From contig CAVPQK010000011.1 in assembly GCA_963707465.1 (NCBI GenBank), forward strand, positions 310,001 through 374,000: a DNA stretch of 64,000 bases, given 5' to 3'. The translations under genes and the position numbers were made by a program. The DNA is from Bog-159 sp963707465 (GTDB taxonomy: Bacteria; Acidobacteriota; Terriglobia; Bryobacterales; Bryobacteraceae). Below, in pieces: positions 53,739 through 62,290 of this stretch; position 1 is the first letter of the stretch; each line of letters starts with the position of its first letter. Below the pieces are notes generated by a model. That model made no database searches. It saw only the letters and a program-made list of their open reading frames with translations, and had not been told where the DNA came from.

Positions 53739-54683
53739 ATGGAAAAGGTGGCGATTTTTGGCGCGGCCGGACCGATCGGCCGGTACGTGGGAACGGAATT
53801 GGACCGCCGCGGCGTACCGTTCCGCGCCGTCGGGCGCACGGCCGCGAAGCTCGAAGCGGCGTTCGGAAAGATGCCGCACGCCGAGGTTATCGCCGCTGAT
53901 TTGTCGGATTCGGGCGGCGCCACCCAAGCGGCGCGTGGCGTGGATACGATCGTTTATACGCTGGGCGTGACCTACACTGAGTTTCCGCTTTACCCGAAGC
54001 TGATACGCGTGGCGGTGGATGCGGCGGCCGCGGCCGGCGTGCGGCGGTTCGTGCTGGTCACGGGCGTCTATAGCTATGGAATTCCCCAAACCAAGAAAGT
54101 GGCGGAGAACCATCCGCGCGTGCCGGTCGCGGTAAAGGGCCAGTTGCGCAAGGAGCAGGAAGACATCCTGATGGCCGCGGGCGAGCGCGGGCTATTCCAA
54201 ACCATGATCGTCCGGCTGCCGGATTTCTACGGGCCCTATACTCACAGCCTTGCCAGTTTGATCTTCGACGCGGCGCTGGCGGGCAAGACGGCCAACTGGC
54301 TGGGACCCATCGCCCCGCTCCACGAATTCGTGTTTGTGCCGGACGCCGGGCCGGTGATTGCGGAACTGGCGGCGCGCGACGATTGCTACGGAGAAGCCTG
54401 GAATTTCGCCGGGCCGGGCGAGATCTCCGCGCTGGCGTTCATTCAGAAGATCTATCAGGCCGCCGGGCGCGAACCGAAATTCCGCAGCGCCGGCCGCAAC
54501 CTCCTGCGCATGCTGGGCTGGTTCAATCCATTGATGCGCGAGATGCCCGAGATGCTGTATCTGCAGGAGACGCCCGTTTTGCTGGACGATGAGAAACTGC
54601 GGCGGAAACTGGGACCGGTGCACAAAACCTCCTACGATGAAGGCATCGCGCTGACGCTGGAGTGGATGCGCAAGGGCCGCTAG
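53739..54683 (+). CDS. NmrA/SDR-like NAD(P)-binding epimerase family protein
   Basis: 314 residues. Glycine-rich Rossmann start VAIFGAAGPIGRYVGTEL; then VDTIVYTLGVTY, and VTGVYSYG...KGQLRKEQED. RLPDFYGPYTHS and WNFAGPGEIS resemble extended SDR epimerases. The active-site YxxxK is not clear, so it may bind NADP without classic epimerase chemistry. It is single and divergent from ftsY. Confidence 0.8.
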   Translation: MEKVAIFGAAGPIGRYVGTELDRRGVPFRAVGRTAAKLEAAFGKMPHAEVIAADLSDSGGATQAARGVDTIVYTLGVTYTEFPLYPKLIRVAVDAAAAAGVRRFVLVTGVYSYGIPQTKKVAENHPRVPVAVKGQLRKEQEDILMAAGERGLFQTMIVRLPDFYGPYTHSLASLIFDAALAGKTANWLGPIAPLHEFVFVPDAGPVIAELAARDDCYGEAWNFAGPGEISALAFIQKIYQAAGREPKFRSAGRNLLRMLGWFNPLMREMPEMLYLQETPVLLDDEKLRRKLGPVHKTSYDEGIALTLEWMRKGR

Positions 54684-54694
54684 CGCGCCTTACT

Positions 54695-55780
54695 TCACTT
54701 CGCGCCCAGCCAGTAGCCCGGTCGCGTGCGGACCTTCACGTCCTTGCGGCCGGCCACTTCTACCGATATCTCGTGAAATCCGCCTTCATCCCGGTTGTTG
54801 GGAACGTAAGAGATCATGTACTGGCTGTGCAGTTCACCGCCGAGATGCTCGATGGCCTCCTCCAGTCCCCGCTGCCGCATGAAGCCGAACTGCTCGCCGC
54901 CCGTGCCCCGGGTGAAAACCTCCGACGGATTCTGCTTAAAAATGGCCTTGGCATCCCTGAAAACCTCGACCATCGCCGGAACGAATTCCGCGCTGCTACC
55001 CAGGCTGCCGGTCGTCTGCATCACGGTATTGGGAGTTTGGGGGACGCCCGAAGGCATCGGCGTCATGGCGGGAGGCCGGTTGTCGATATACCCGGGGTCC
55101 TGCTTGGCCATAACGGTTGTCACCATGCGCGAGATATCCACCGTGTACACGCTCACATTGGCCACTTGGGCCAGGATCAAAGTCTCCCGCAGGCGCGCCT
55201 CGCTGGATTTGTCGCGCGTTTCACTCACCAGCAGCAGGACGCGCCGGCGGTTCGCCGGCCGGCCGCGCAACTCGCGGACGCCTTCCTCCACCGCGTCGAT
55301 CATGCGGTTCTGGCTGCTGCCCGCATGAATCTTCTTCAGCGCTTCAGTGATTTTGGTGGAATCGGTCGTAAACTCCTGCATCACCCGGATCCGCGAGTCG
55401 AACGCCACCACGGACGCTTCGCCCTGATCGCCGATGACGATCGGCTCAATCATCGCGCCGATTTTCTGAATCTGCGGCAGCACCGATTCCACGCGGTCGT
55501 TGGCTTCCACGGCGATCACCAGCGAGATGGGTGGGAAGGCCACGTCCACCTTGATGTTCTGCTCTTTGCCGTTGTCGAAGAGATGGAATTGCTCGGGGCC
55601 GAGGCCGTCTACATTATCGCCGTGGCGGTCCACCACGCTTACCGGGGCCAGGATCACGTCCACCGACACGGTGATGGGCTTCTCCATGGCCGCCTCGGGT
55701 TTCGAAGTGTCCTGCTGGCCTTGGCCAAATAGCCCGGCCGCCAGCAGTCCGGCAGATATCCATCGAATCGTAGTAGCCAT
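54695..55780 (-). CDS. Secreted VWFA-related acidobacterial domain protein
   Basis: 361 residues from MATTIRWISAGLLAAGLF (signal peptide). It has SVDVILAPVSVVDRHGDNVDGLGPEQFHLFDNGK, then a VWA-like fold (LVIAVEANDRVESVLPQIQ, VVAFDSRIRVMQEFT, LLLVSETRD) and MISYVPNN near the end, matching the TIGR03436 family. The canonical metal-binding DxSxS is replaced by VEAND. It is in the same orientation as mogA, 13 bases downstream. Confidence 0.85.
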   Translation of the reverse strand: MATTIRWISAGLLAAGLFGQGQQDTSKPEAAMEKPITVSVDVILAPVSVVDRHGDNVDGLGPEQFHLFDNGKEQNIKVDVAFPPISLVIAVEANDRVESVLPQIQKIGAMIEPIVIGDQGEASVVAFDSRIRVMQEFTTDSTKITEALKKIHAGSSQNRMIDAVEEGVRELRGRPANRRRVLLLVSETRDKSSEARLRETLILAQVANVSVYTVDISRMVTTVMAKQDPGYIDNRPPAMTPMPSGVPQTPNTVMQTTGSLGSSAEFVPAMVEVFRDAKAIFKQNPSEVFTRGTGGEQFGFMRQRGLEEAIEHLGGELHSQYMISYVPNNRDEGGFHEISVEVAGRKDVKVRTRPGYWLGAK

Positions 55781-55793
55781 GCAGTTCCAGACG

Positions 55794-56300
55794 TTACGAG
55801 TTTTCAAAACGTTGCGCATCCCGATGCTCTGTGCGGCCTCCCAGAAGGTCAAGCACGTGGGGTACCAATTCTACGATAGCATCCAGTGACTCCACCGCGC
55901 CCCTGGGGGAACCGGGCAGGTTTACGATCAGAACGTCGCCGCGCGTGCCGCCAATGGCCCGCGAGAGCGCCGCCATCGGCGTGGACCGCGATCCGCGGGC
56001 GCGCATCAATTCGCCGAGGCCGGGAATCTCTTTGTCCAATATCGTACGTGTGGCTTCCGGAGTGACATCGCGCGCGGCCACGCCCGTGCCGCCGGTGGTG
56101 AAAATGGCCGCCACGCGATGGCTGTCTGCCAGCGCAGCCAGGCGTCGCCCGATCAACGCGGCATCGTCCGGGATGACTTCGGTTACCGGGACGCTCCAGC
56201 CCAGTTGCTCCAATCGTGCGCGCACGGCGGGACCGGAAACGTCGGCGCGCGTGCCCGCATCCACGGAGTCGCTGATGGTCACGACGGCTGCATCGATCAT
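55794..56300 (-). CDS. mogA: MogA/MoaB family molybdenum cofactor protein
   Basis: 168 residues. It has AVVTISDSVDAGTRADVSGP, FTTGGTGVAARDVTPEAT and NLPGSPRGAVESLDAI, the molybdopterin-binding motifs. It adenylylates molybdopterin before metal insertion. Its start overlaps the end of ackA by four bases (ATGA). No other moa/moe gene is nearby. The open frame to 56999 is a shadow of ackA. Confidence 0.9.
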   Translation of the reverse strand: MIDAAVVTISDSVDAGTRADVSGPAVRARLEQLGWSVPVTEVIPDDAALIGRRLAALADSHRVAAIFTTGGTGVAARDVTPEATRTILDKEIPGLGELMRARGSRSTPMAALSRAIGGTRGDVLIVNLPGSPRGAVESLDAIVELVPHVLDLLGGRTEHRDAQRFENS

Positions 56301-57397
56301 GGCGCAAGTGTACCGCAGGCGCCGGCCAGCAAGCGGAAGGCCCGCCGGGCTACGATCAGCTCTTCGTTGGTGGCCAGCGCGAGTACCGCCACCGCGCCAT
56401 TCGATACGATGCGGTCGCCGCTGCCATGCACGTTCGATTCCGGATCGAGCCCGATTCCCAGAAACCCGAGGCCATCGCAGCAAGCCGCGCGGAGCATCGC
56501 GGAGTTTTCGCCGATGCCGCCGGTGAACGCCACCGCATCCAGGCCGCCCATGGCAGCCGCGTAGGCGCCAATCGTCTTCTTCACCTGGTAGACGAAGACT
56601 TCGAGCGCTTCGGCGGCGCGCGGGTTGCCCTCGGCGGCGGCCTGCTCCAGATCGCGCACATCGCCGCCTTCGATCCCCGAAAGACCGGCCAGCCCGCCGC
56701 CTTTGGCGAGTTGCTCGCGCACCTGCCCGCACGTCCAGCCGTGGCGCTCCATCATGAAGAGCACGGCGAAGGCGTCCAGATCGCCGTGCCGGGTGGCGTT
56801 CTCCAGACCGGATTGCGGCGAGAATCCCATGGTGGTGTCGATGGACCGGCCGCGGTCGATGGCGCACATCGACGAGCTGCCTCCCAGGTGGCAGCTTGCC
56901 AGGCGGGTCTGGCGTCCCAGCATCGCGGCCGTGCGCTCGGCCACGTACTGGTGTGAGGCGCCGTGGAATCCGTACCGGCGCACGCCTTCGGCGAGCCACT
57001 CGCCGGGCACGCCGTAGTAAAGCGCGCAGGCCGGCATGGTGCAGTGGAACTCCGCCTCGAAAGCGGCCACTAGCGGGACACCTCGCAGGCTTTGCCGGAA
57101 GGCGCGGATCGCCGCCAGGTAGATGGCATTGTGCGCCGGCGCGGCAGGCAGGAACTCTTCCAGGGCCAGCAGGACCTCATCGTCAATGGCGAACGTTCCG
57201 CAATACTGCGGTCCGGCATGCACGGCCTTGAATGCCACGGCATCCAGCTGGACGCCGCCGGTGCGGATCCGCTCGATGGCTTCGCCGTAATCCTGCACGC
57301 GCTCAAACCGCCCTCGGCCGAGCACCGTCTCGGAGGGCATCTCCAGAATCTGATACTTCAGCGACGTAGAGCCCAGATTCGGAACAAGGAGGTTCAT
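56297..57397 (-). CDS. ackA: Acetate kinase
   Basis: 366 residues from MNLLVPNLGSTSLKYQI with AAGGAGG before it. Motifs: GFHGASHQYV, SCHLGGSSSMCAID, TMGFSPQSGLENATRHGD (the family usually has GT-M-GDID), and VAFTGGIGENSAMLR. It converts acetyl phosphate and ADP to acetate and ATP. It is slightly shorter than the ~400-residue family average. No pta gene is adjacent; it overlaps the TPR gene upstream and mogA downstream by four bases each. Confidence 0.93.
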   Translation of the reverse strand: MNLLVPNLGSTSLKYQILEMPSETVLGRGRFERVQDYGEAIERIRTGGVQLDAVAFKAVHAGPQYCGTFAIDDEVLLALEEFLPAAPAHNAIYLAAIRAFRQSLRGVPLVAAFEAEFHCTMPACALYYGVPGEWLAEGVRRYGFHGASHQYVAERTAAMLGRQTRLASCHLGGSSSMCAIDRGRSIDTTMGFSPQSGLENATRHGDLDAFAVLFMMERHGWTCGQVREQLAKGGGLAGLSGIEGGDVRDLEQAAAEGNPRAAEALEVFVYQVKKTIGAYAAAMGGLDAVAFTGGIGENSAMLRAACCDGLGFLGIGLDPESNVHGSGDRIVSNGAVAVLALATNEELIVARRAFRLLAGACGTLAP

Positions 57398-58521
57398 TTG
57401 ATGCCGTGATACTGAGCCTTTATAGCGGTCAGATTCTTGTTGGCCGTTGCTTGGAAGGGGCTGCTCACGGCCGCGCACGCTTTAAAAAAGGTGTAGGCGT
57501 CCTGGATCTTCTGCATCTTGTAGTTGGCCAAGCCCAGGTAAAAGAGAACCTCCGTCTTCAACGCCGCGTTTGCTTCCAGCAGCGGGAGCGACTTGCGCAG
57601 TTCCGCGTCGGCGGGCGCCAGTTTCCCTTCGTTGAAAAATTGCTCGCCGTTCATGGAATAGCCCAGCCCGAGAAAGGTGTTTTTGCGCTTGGCCCAATCC
57701 GCGTCGGCGACCCCCTCGGGCTTCGGCTTGGAATTGATGACTTCAACAAGCTTGGCGCTGTAAGCATGCACCTTCTCTCCATCTTTCCTCTTGACGGCGT
57801 CGGCGGTGAGTACCAGCAACATGTCCTCGCTTGGATTGCCTGTGGCGGCGACTTGTTGCGCGATGGCCACCGCCTTGTCGTTGGCGCCCGATTTCTGATA
57901 GGAGACGAACAGCGTGTCCATGGCTTTGGCCAGATACTCGCTTTTCGGATTGCGCTGTTGCAGAGCCTCGATCAGCGCGCTCTGCTTCTTCGGATCGGCG
58001 GTCGCGAGCGCCATGGCATATAGCGAGTACTCGGTGTAGGTGTTCACTTGGCGGGCGTAGTCCACCCGTGCCTTCCAGTTTTCGACCTCGTCGGCATCCG
58101 CCGGCTGGGGAGAGGAAACCACCTTCTGGGCCAGTTCCGCGGTCTTGCCGGACCATTTCAACACCAGGTCGGGGTCCTTCTTCAATTCGGCTGCCTTGAG
58201 GGTCTGCTGCGCGTCCTCCACGCATTCCGGAGGCATGCCGGCCAGCTTGTCGGCCACGGCCAGCGCCTTGTCGGCATCGCCGGCCTTCACGTACGCGGTG
58301 AGCAGTTGCTCATAGACCCAGCCGGCCGCCTCGTGCTGCGGATACTGGGTGACGAATTGCTCCTGCAGCGCCAGCTTCTTGGCGGCGTCTTCCTCCTGTC
58401 CGGCCTGCTGCAGCAGTTGGCCCTCCGGAGTCGCGCTGTTGACTTCCGCGAGCTTGTGACACTGCGTCCACGCGGGCGCGGCGGCGAGGGCAAGGGCAAA
58501 AAGGGCGGCGATGGTTTTCAT
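57394..58521 (-). CDS. Secreted TPR-like protein
   Basis: 375 residues: signal peptide MKTIAALFALALAAAPAWT, then helical repeats (KLALQEQFVTQYPQHEAAGWVYEQLL; LFYLGLANYKMQKIQDAYTFF). It probably forms a tetratricopeptide solenoid in the periplasm. It is coupled to ackA by ATGA, which is an unusual neighbour for it. Confidence 0.8.
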   Translation of the reverse strand: MKTIAALFALALAAAPAWTQCHKLAEVNSATPEGQLLQQAGQEEDAAKKLALQEQFVTQYPQHEAAGWVYEQLLTAYVKAGDADKALAVADKLAGMPPECVEDAQQTLKAAELKKDPDLVLKWSGKTAELAQKVVSSPQPADADEVENWKARVDYARQVNTYTEYSLYAMALATADPKKQSALIEALQQRNPKSEYLAKAMDTLFVSYQKSGANDKAVAIAQQVAATGNPSEDMLLVLTADAVKRKDGEKVHAYSAKLVEVINSKPKPEGVADADWAKRKNTFLGLGYSMNGEQFFNEGKLAPADAELRKSLPLLEANAALKTEVLFYLGLANYKMQKIQDAYTFFKACAAVSSPFQATANKNLTAIKAQYHGIK

Positions 58522-58587
58522 GCGTTCCTCCTCGATCTGCGGAATGTTACCACAAATCGCCGTTTCGTTTTGTGAGATGCTAAGGAT

Positions 58588-58854
58588 ATGCCACGAGCGG
58601 CAGCGCAGTACGTATTCGCCGCGCTGCTTGCGTTGCTCTCAGCGCAGGCGGGCGTGCCGTCCGTCCGTGTTGTCACGGCCATCGAAATCGTATGCCGCGC
58701 CGAGGCCGAGCAACAGATTCCTCGGGCAGCCCGGCGCGTTCCGGCGCCCATACAGTTCCGGCAACCAGTTACCTATGCGTCGCGGATTAGGCCCGAACCG
58801 GACGCCGCCATTCTGTTCCAACGCCCACCTCCCACCTCCTCTCTTTTCTCGTAG
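58588..58854 (+). CDS. Small putative secreted protein
   Basis: 88 residues, MPRAAAQYVFAALLALLSAQAG (signal-like) and a Pro/Arg-rich tail. AAGGAT lies directly before the ATG. It stands between the divergent TPR gene and secA. No family recognised; it may not be a real gene. Confidence 0.35.
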   Translation: MPRAAAQYVFAALLALLSAQAGVPSVRVVTAIEIVCRAEAEQQIPRAARRVPAPIQFRQPVTYASRIRPEPDAAILFQRPPPTSSLFS

Positions 58855-58900
58855 TCACAACCTGTTTAAAACGAAAACCGAAAAGAACAAGGAGAGGACC

Positions 58901-61123
58901 GTGTCTTTCAGCAACTTATTGCGTTTTTTGGGGCTCACCGATCGTGAGTCCGAGGATCGGCTGCGGGCAATTGCCCGGCGGCGGCAGGAGCTATCCGGCC
59001 TGCCGGACGATCAGCTCAAATCGGCTGCCCGGAGTATCGGCCGGGACCCCGACGCGATTGAAACATTCGCGCTGGCGGCGGTAATCGCTGCTCGGGTGCT
59101 CGGGTTGCAGATGTTCGACGTCCAGATGCGGGGTGCACTCGCGCTGCACCGCGGCCGGATCGCGGAAATGCAGACTGGCGAGGGCAAGACGCTGTCGGCT
59201 GTGCCCGCCGCGATCTGGTACGCGCGTCAGCGCCGCGGCGTACATGTGATGACCGCCAACGATTATCTGGCGCGCCGCGACGCCGCCTGGATGCGCGAAA
59301 TCTACGACTGGTTCGGGCTCTCCGTCGGGTACATCTCGCAGGACATGCCGGCCGCGGAGCGCCGCGCCGCGTACCATTGCGATGTGACCTATGCGACCGC
59401 CAACGAAATCGGCTTTGACTACCTGCGGGACGGCCTGGCGCGCAACGCGGACGAATTGGTCCAGAGGCCGTTTGCCTTTGCCGTGATCGACGAGGCCGAC
59501 TCCATCCTGCTCGACGAGGCGCGCATCCCCCTGGTGATCGCAGGCGGAATCGCGGAGGACTCCGTGCTGGCGTACCGCGTCGATTCCCTGGTGGCCGGAC
59601 TGCGGCCGGCGACGCATTACTCGCTCGACGAGTTCGCGCGCAACGCGCGGTTGACCGATGCCGGCATCGAGCGCGTCGAAGCGTCCCTCGGCTGCGGCAG
59701 TCTGTTCGACGCGCCAAACCTTCACATCCTGACCGCCGTCGAGGACGCGCTGCACGCGCACGCGCTGCTCAGACGCGATGTGGATTACGTGGTCAAGCAA
59801 GGCTCCATCGAATTGGTGGACGACTTCAAAGGCCGCATTGCCCAGAACCGCCGCTGGCCGGCCGGGCTGCATTCGGCCGTGGAAGCCAAGGAACGCGTGC
59901 GACTGAAGACGCAGGGACGCATCCTCGGCTCGATCACGGTGCAAAGCCTGGCCGGCATGTACGAACGCATCTGTGGCATGACCGGCACCGCGGCGACGCA
60001 AGCCGAAGAGTTCCGCAATGTATACAGACTGCCGGTCACCGTGATCCCGCCGAACCGGCCGGTCATTCGCCGGGATCTGCCGGACGCCGTGTATGCAAGC
60101 AACGCAGCGCGCAACGAAGCGCTCGTGGAGGAAATTCGAAAGGTCCACCAGGCCGGCCGCCCGATACTGATTGGAACGGCCAGCGTGCTGGAGTCTGAAC
60201 TGCTGAGCCGTCGCCTGCGCCAGGCTGGCGTACGGCACGCGGTCCTGAATGCCAGGAACGACGAGGCGGAAGCGGAGATCATCGCCCAGGCCGGCGCTCT
60301 AGGCGCAGTGACGGTTTCGACGAACATGGCGGGGCGGGGCACTGACATTCTGCTGGGCGGGAATCCTCCCATAGACCGCGCCAAGGTAGTGGAACTGGGC
60401 GGCCTGTACGTCATTGGCACGACGCGTCACGAGGCTCGGCGAATTGACAACCAACTGCGCGGCCGCGCCGGACGGCAGGGCGATCCGGGCACGTCGCGAT
60501 TCTTTGTCAGCCTGGAGGACGACCTGCTGGTGCGCTTCGGGATTCGCGAGAATCCGGATATCGAAAGCGTGCAGCGTACCGTCGAGGGCCAGAATCTTGA
60601 GATTCGGCAGGCCCTCTGGAAATACGATTGCGCCGTTGAGTATCACCGCCGCGAAGTGTATGACATGCGCCGCGAGATTCTGCTATCGCCGGGCTGGAGT
60701 GTCCGCTCGATCCTCGACGAACAACAGTACGGCGAACTGCTCCAAGCCGCCGGTGAGGAGGCGCTCGAGGCAGCCGGCCGGCAGATCGCGCTGGCGGTCG
60801 TTGACGATCTCTGGGCCGATTATCTGGCGAATGTCGCGGAGTTGAAGGGCGGCATCCACTGGGCTTCCTGGAACGGCGGCGACCCGCTCCACAAATTCCT
60901 GATCGGCGAGCGGGCCATCTATGCCGATTTCCAGGAGTGCCTGAAGGAAGAGATTGCCGGCGCTTTTCGCACGGCGGATATTCGGAATGGCGCGATCCAT
61001 TTTCGGGATGCGGAGCGCTTGGAACGCGGCGCTACCTGGACGTACGTGTCCACCGACCAGCCGTTCGGAAGCCTCACCGAACGGTTCAAGAGAGGGATCG
61101 TGCGCAGACTCTCGGCGGCATAG
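58901..61123 (+). CDS. secA2: SecA-type preprotein translocase ATPase (accessory-like)
   Basis: 740 residues from GTG with AAGGAGAGG upstream. The DEAD motor is complete: MQTGEGKT at 90-97, TANDYLARRDA, VIDEADSILLDEARIP, STNMAGRGTDILLGG and QLRGRAGRQGDPG. It is 100-160 residues shorter than housekeeping SecA and lacks the C-terminal linker and zinc-binding tail with CxC. That suggests an accessory SecA, not the main one. It is followed two bases later by an isoprenylcysteine methyltransferase-like gene. Confidence 0.88.
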   Translation: MSFSNLLRFLGLTDRESEDRLRAIARRRQELSGLPDDQLKSAARSIGRDPDAIETFALAAVIAARVLGLQMFDVQMRGALALHRGRIAEMQTGEGKTLSAVPAAIWYARQRRGVHVMTANDYLARRDAAWMREIYDWFGLSVGYISQDMPAAERRAAYHCDVTYATANEIGFDYLRDGLARNADELVQRPFAFAVIDEADSILLDEARIPLVIAGGIAEDSVLAYRVDSLVAGLRPATHYSLDEFARNARLTDAGIERVEASLGCGSLFDAPNLHILTAVEDALHAHALLRRDVDYVVKQGSIELVDDFKGRIAQNRRWPAGLHSAVEAKERVRLKTQGRILGSITVQSLAGMYERICGMTGTAATQAEEFRNVYRLPVTVIPPNRPVIRRDLPDAVYASNAARNEALVEEIRKVHQAGRPILIGTASVLESELLSRRLRQAGVRHAVLNARNDEAEAEIIAQAGALGAVTVSTNMAGRGTDILLGGNPPIDRAKVVELGGLYVIGTTRHEARRIDNQLRGRAGRQGDPGTSRFFVSLEDDLLVRFGIRENPDIESVQRTVEGQNLEIRQALWKYDCAVEYHRREVYDMRREILLSPGWSVRSILDEQQYGELLQAAGEEALEAAGRQIALAVVDDLWADYLANVAELKGGIHWASWNGGDPLHKFLIGERAIYADFQECLKEEIAGAFRTADIRNGAIHFRDAERLERGATWTYVSTDQPFGSLTERFKRGIVRRLSAA

Positions 61124-61124
61124 G

Positions 61125-61697
61125 ATGAGCGCGCCGACGCTTCTCTCCCTTGCGGGGTGGTCTGTTTTTTCACTCTATTGGAGTGCTGCCGCCAGGAATT
61201 CTTCGCCAGCCAAATCCGCGGAGTCGCGAAGATCGCGACGCATCCATGTGTTATTGGTGAACCTCGCGCTCCTGCTGGTGGTTTGCCCGTTCCCAGGTTT
61301 GGCAGGGCGAAGATTCCTCCCCGGCGGGCCTGGCGTGGCCTGGGCCGGCCTCTGCATTCAGATGGCGTCCGGAATGGTGGGCGTATGGGCGCGGCGCCAT
61401 CTCGGCCCCAATTGGAGCGGGGAGATCGCCATCAAGGCCGATCACCGTCTGATACAGTCGGGGCCATACCGATTCGTAAGGCATCCGATCTACACCGCGA
61501 TGCTGGGAATGTTTCTTGGTTCGGCGATTGTATCCGGCCAACTGCACGCGGCGCTAGGGTTGGCAATGGCGGCTGCCGCGTACTGGCGCAAGATCCGGTT
61601 GGAAGAGGCGAATCTAAGGCAGGCCTTCGGTTCGGTATACGATGCCTATCGGCGCGAGACGGGGTCGCTGGTTCCGCGGCTACTCAAAACGGCTTAA
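61125..61697 (+). CDS. Isoprenylcysteine carboxyl methyltransferase family membrane protein
   Basis: 190 residues with four to five membrane helices. The C-terminal signature is GPYRFVRHPIYTAMLG with an RHP motif and later KIRLEEANLRQAFGSVYDAYRRE, typical of ICMT/PEMT-like methyltransferases that bind S-adenosylmethionine. Bacterial substrates are largely unknown. It starts right after secA, so the two are co-transcribed. Confidence 0.85.
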   Translation: MSAPTLLSLAGWSVFSLYWSAAARNSSPAKSAESRRSRRIHVLLVNLALLLVVCPFPGLAGRRFLPGGPGVAWAGLCIQMASGMVGVWARRHLGPNWSGEIAIKADHRLIQSGPYRFVRHPIYTAMLGMFLGSAIVSGQLHAALGLAMAAAAYWRKIRLEEANLRQAFGSVYDAYRRETGSLVPRLLKTA

Positions 61698-61702
61698 CAG
61701 GG

Positions 61703-62281
61703 CTACTTCTTCTTTTGGATGCGGGGCACAAAGCCGATGGCCCGGGTGATTGGCGGATTCTTGAGTTTCGCGATGTCCTGGACTACCGAAACCAGGATCG
61801 ATGTATGCTGCTGCAAGGTGCGGGTCTGCTGCTCCTGCATCTGCGTGTGTTGCTTTTGAGCGGACTCGATCTGGTCGATCTTGCGGGCCAACTCCTGGTT
61901 GGTGGCCAGCAATTGGCGAAGCTCAACAAATGCTCGGACGATCAGAATGCTCATCTGCACGGCGCGCTCGCTGTTGAGCACGGCGGAGAGCATGGCCACG
62001 CCGTGTTCGGTGAAGGCATAGGGCAGGTAACGGCGGCCGCCCCTTCGCTCGTTTGAGGTTGCAGATTGCAACCTCAAACCCCCGGCCTCCTCCTTCGAGA
62101 GCTGGAACATGAAGTCTGGAGGAAAGCGGTAAGCGTTGCGGCGGACAGCCAGGTTAAGATTCTTCGTTAGCACCTGGTATAGCTCAGCCAGGTCGCTGTC
62201 CAGCATGACCTTTTCGCCGCGAATGACGTAGATCCGCCGTTCGATGGAAGGCGCGGTTATCGGAGGGCAGAAACTTCTCAC
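61703..62281 (-). CDS. ORF6N-domain protein
   Basis: 192 residues from a GTG start. IYVIRGEKVMLDSDLAELYQVLTKNLNLAVRRNAYRFPPDFMFQL is the ORF6N DNA-binding domain of phage-type antirepressors, followed by AFTEHGVAMLSAVL and a C-terminal coiled coil (ARKIDQIESAQKQHTQMQ). Such genes occur singly in many bacterial genomes. It converges with the methyltransferase gene and starts nine bases after the GH9 stop. Confidence 0.88.
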   Translation of the reverse strand: MRSFCPPITAPSIERRIYVIRGEKVMLDSDLAELYQVLTKNLNLAVRRNAYRFPPDFMFQLSKEEAGGLRLQSATSNERRGGRRYLPYAFTEHGVAMLSAVLNSERAVQMSILIVRAFVELRQLLATNQELARKIDQIESAQKQHTQMQEQQTRTLQQHTSILVSVVQDIAKLKNPPITRAIGFVPRIQKKK

Positions 62282-62290
62282 CGAAACCGT

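Noticed and set aside
58511..58900. Upstream extension of secA
   Set aside because: The extension shows no SecA-like sequence, and a strong binding site precedes the GTG at 58901.
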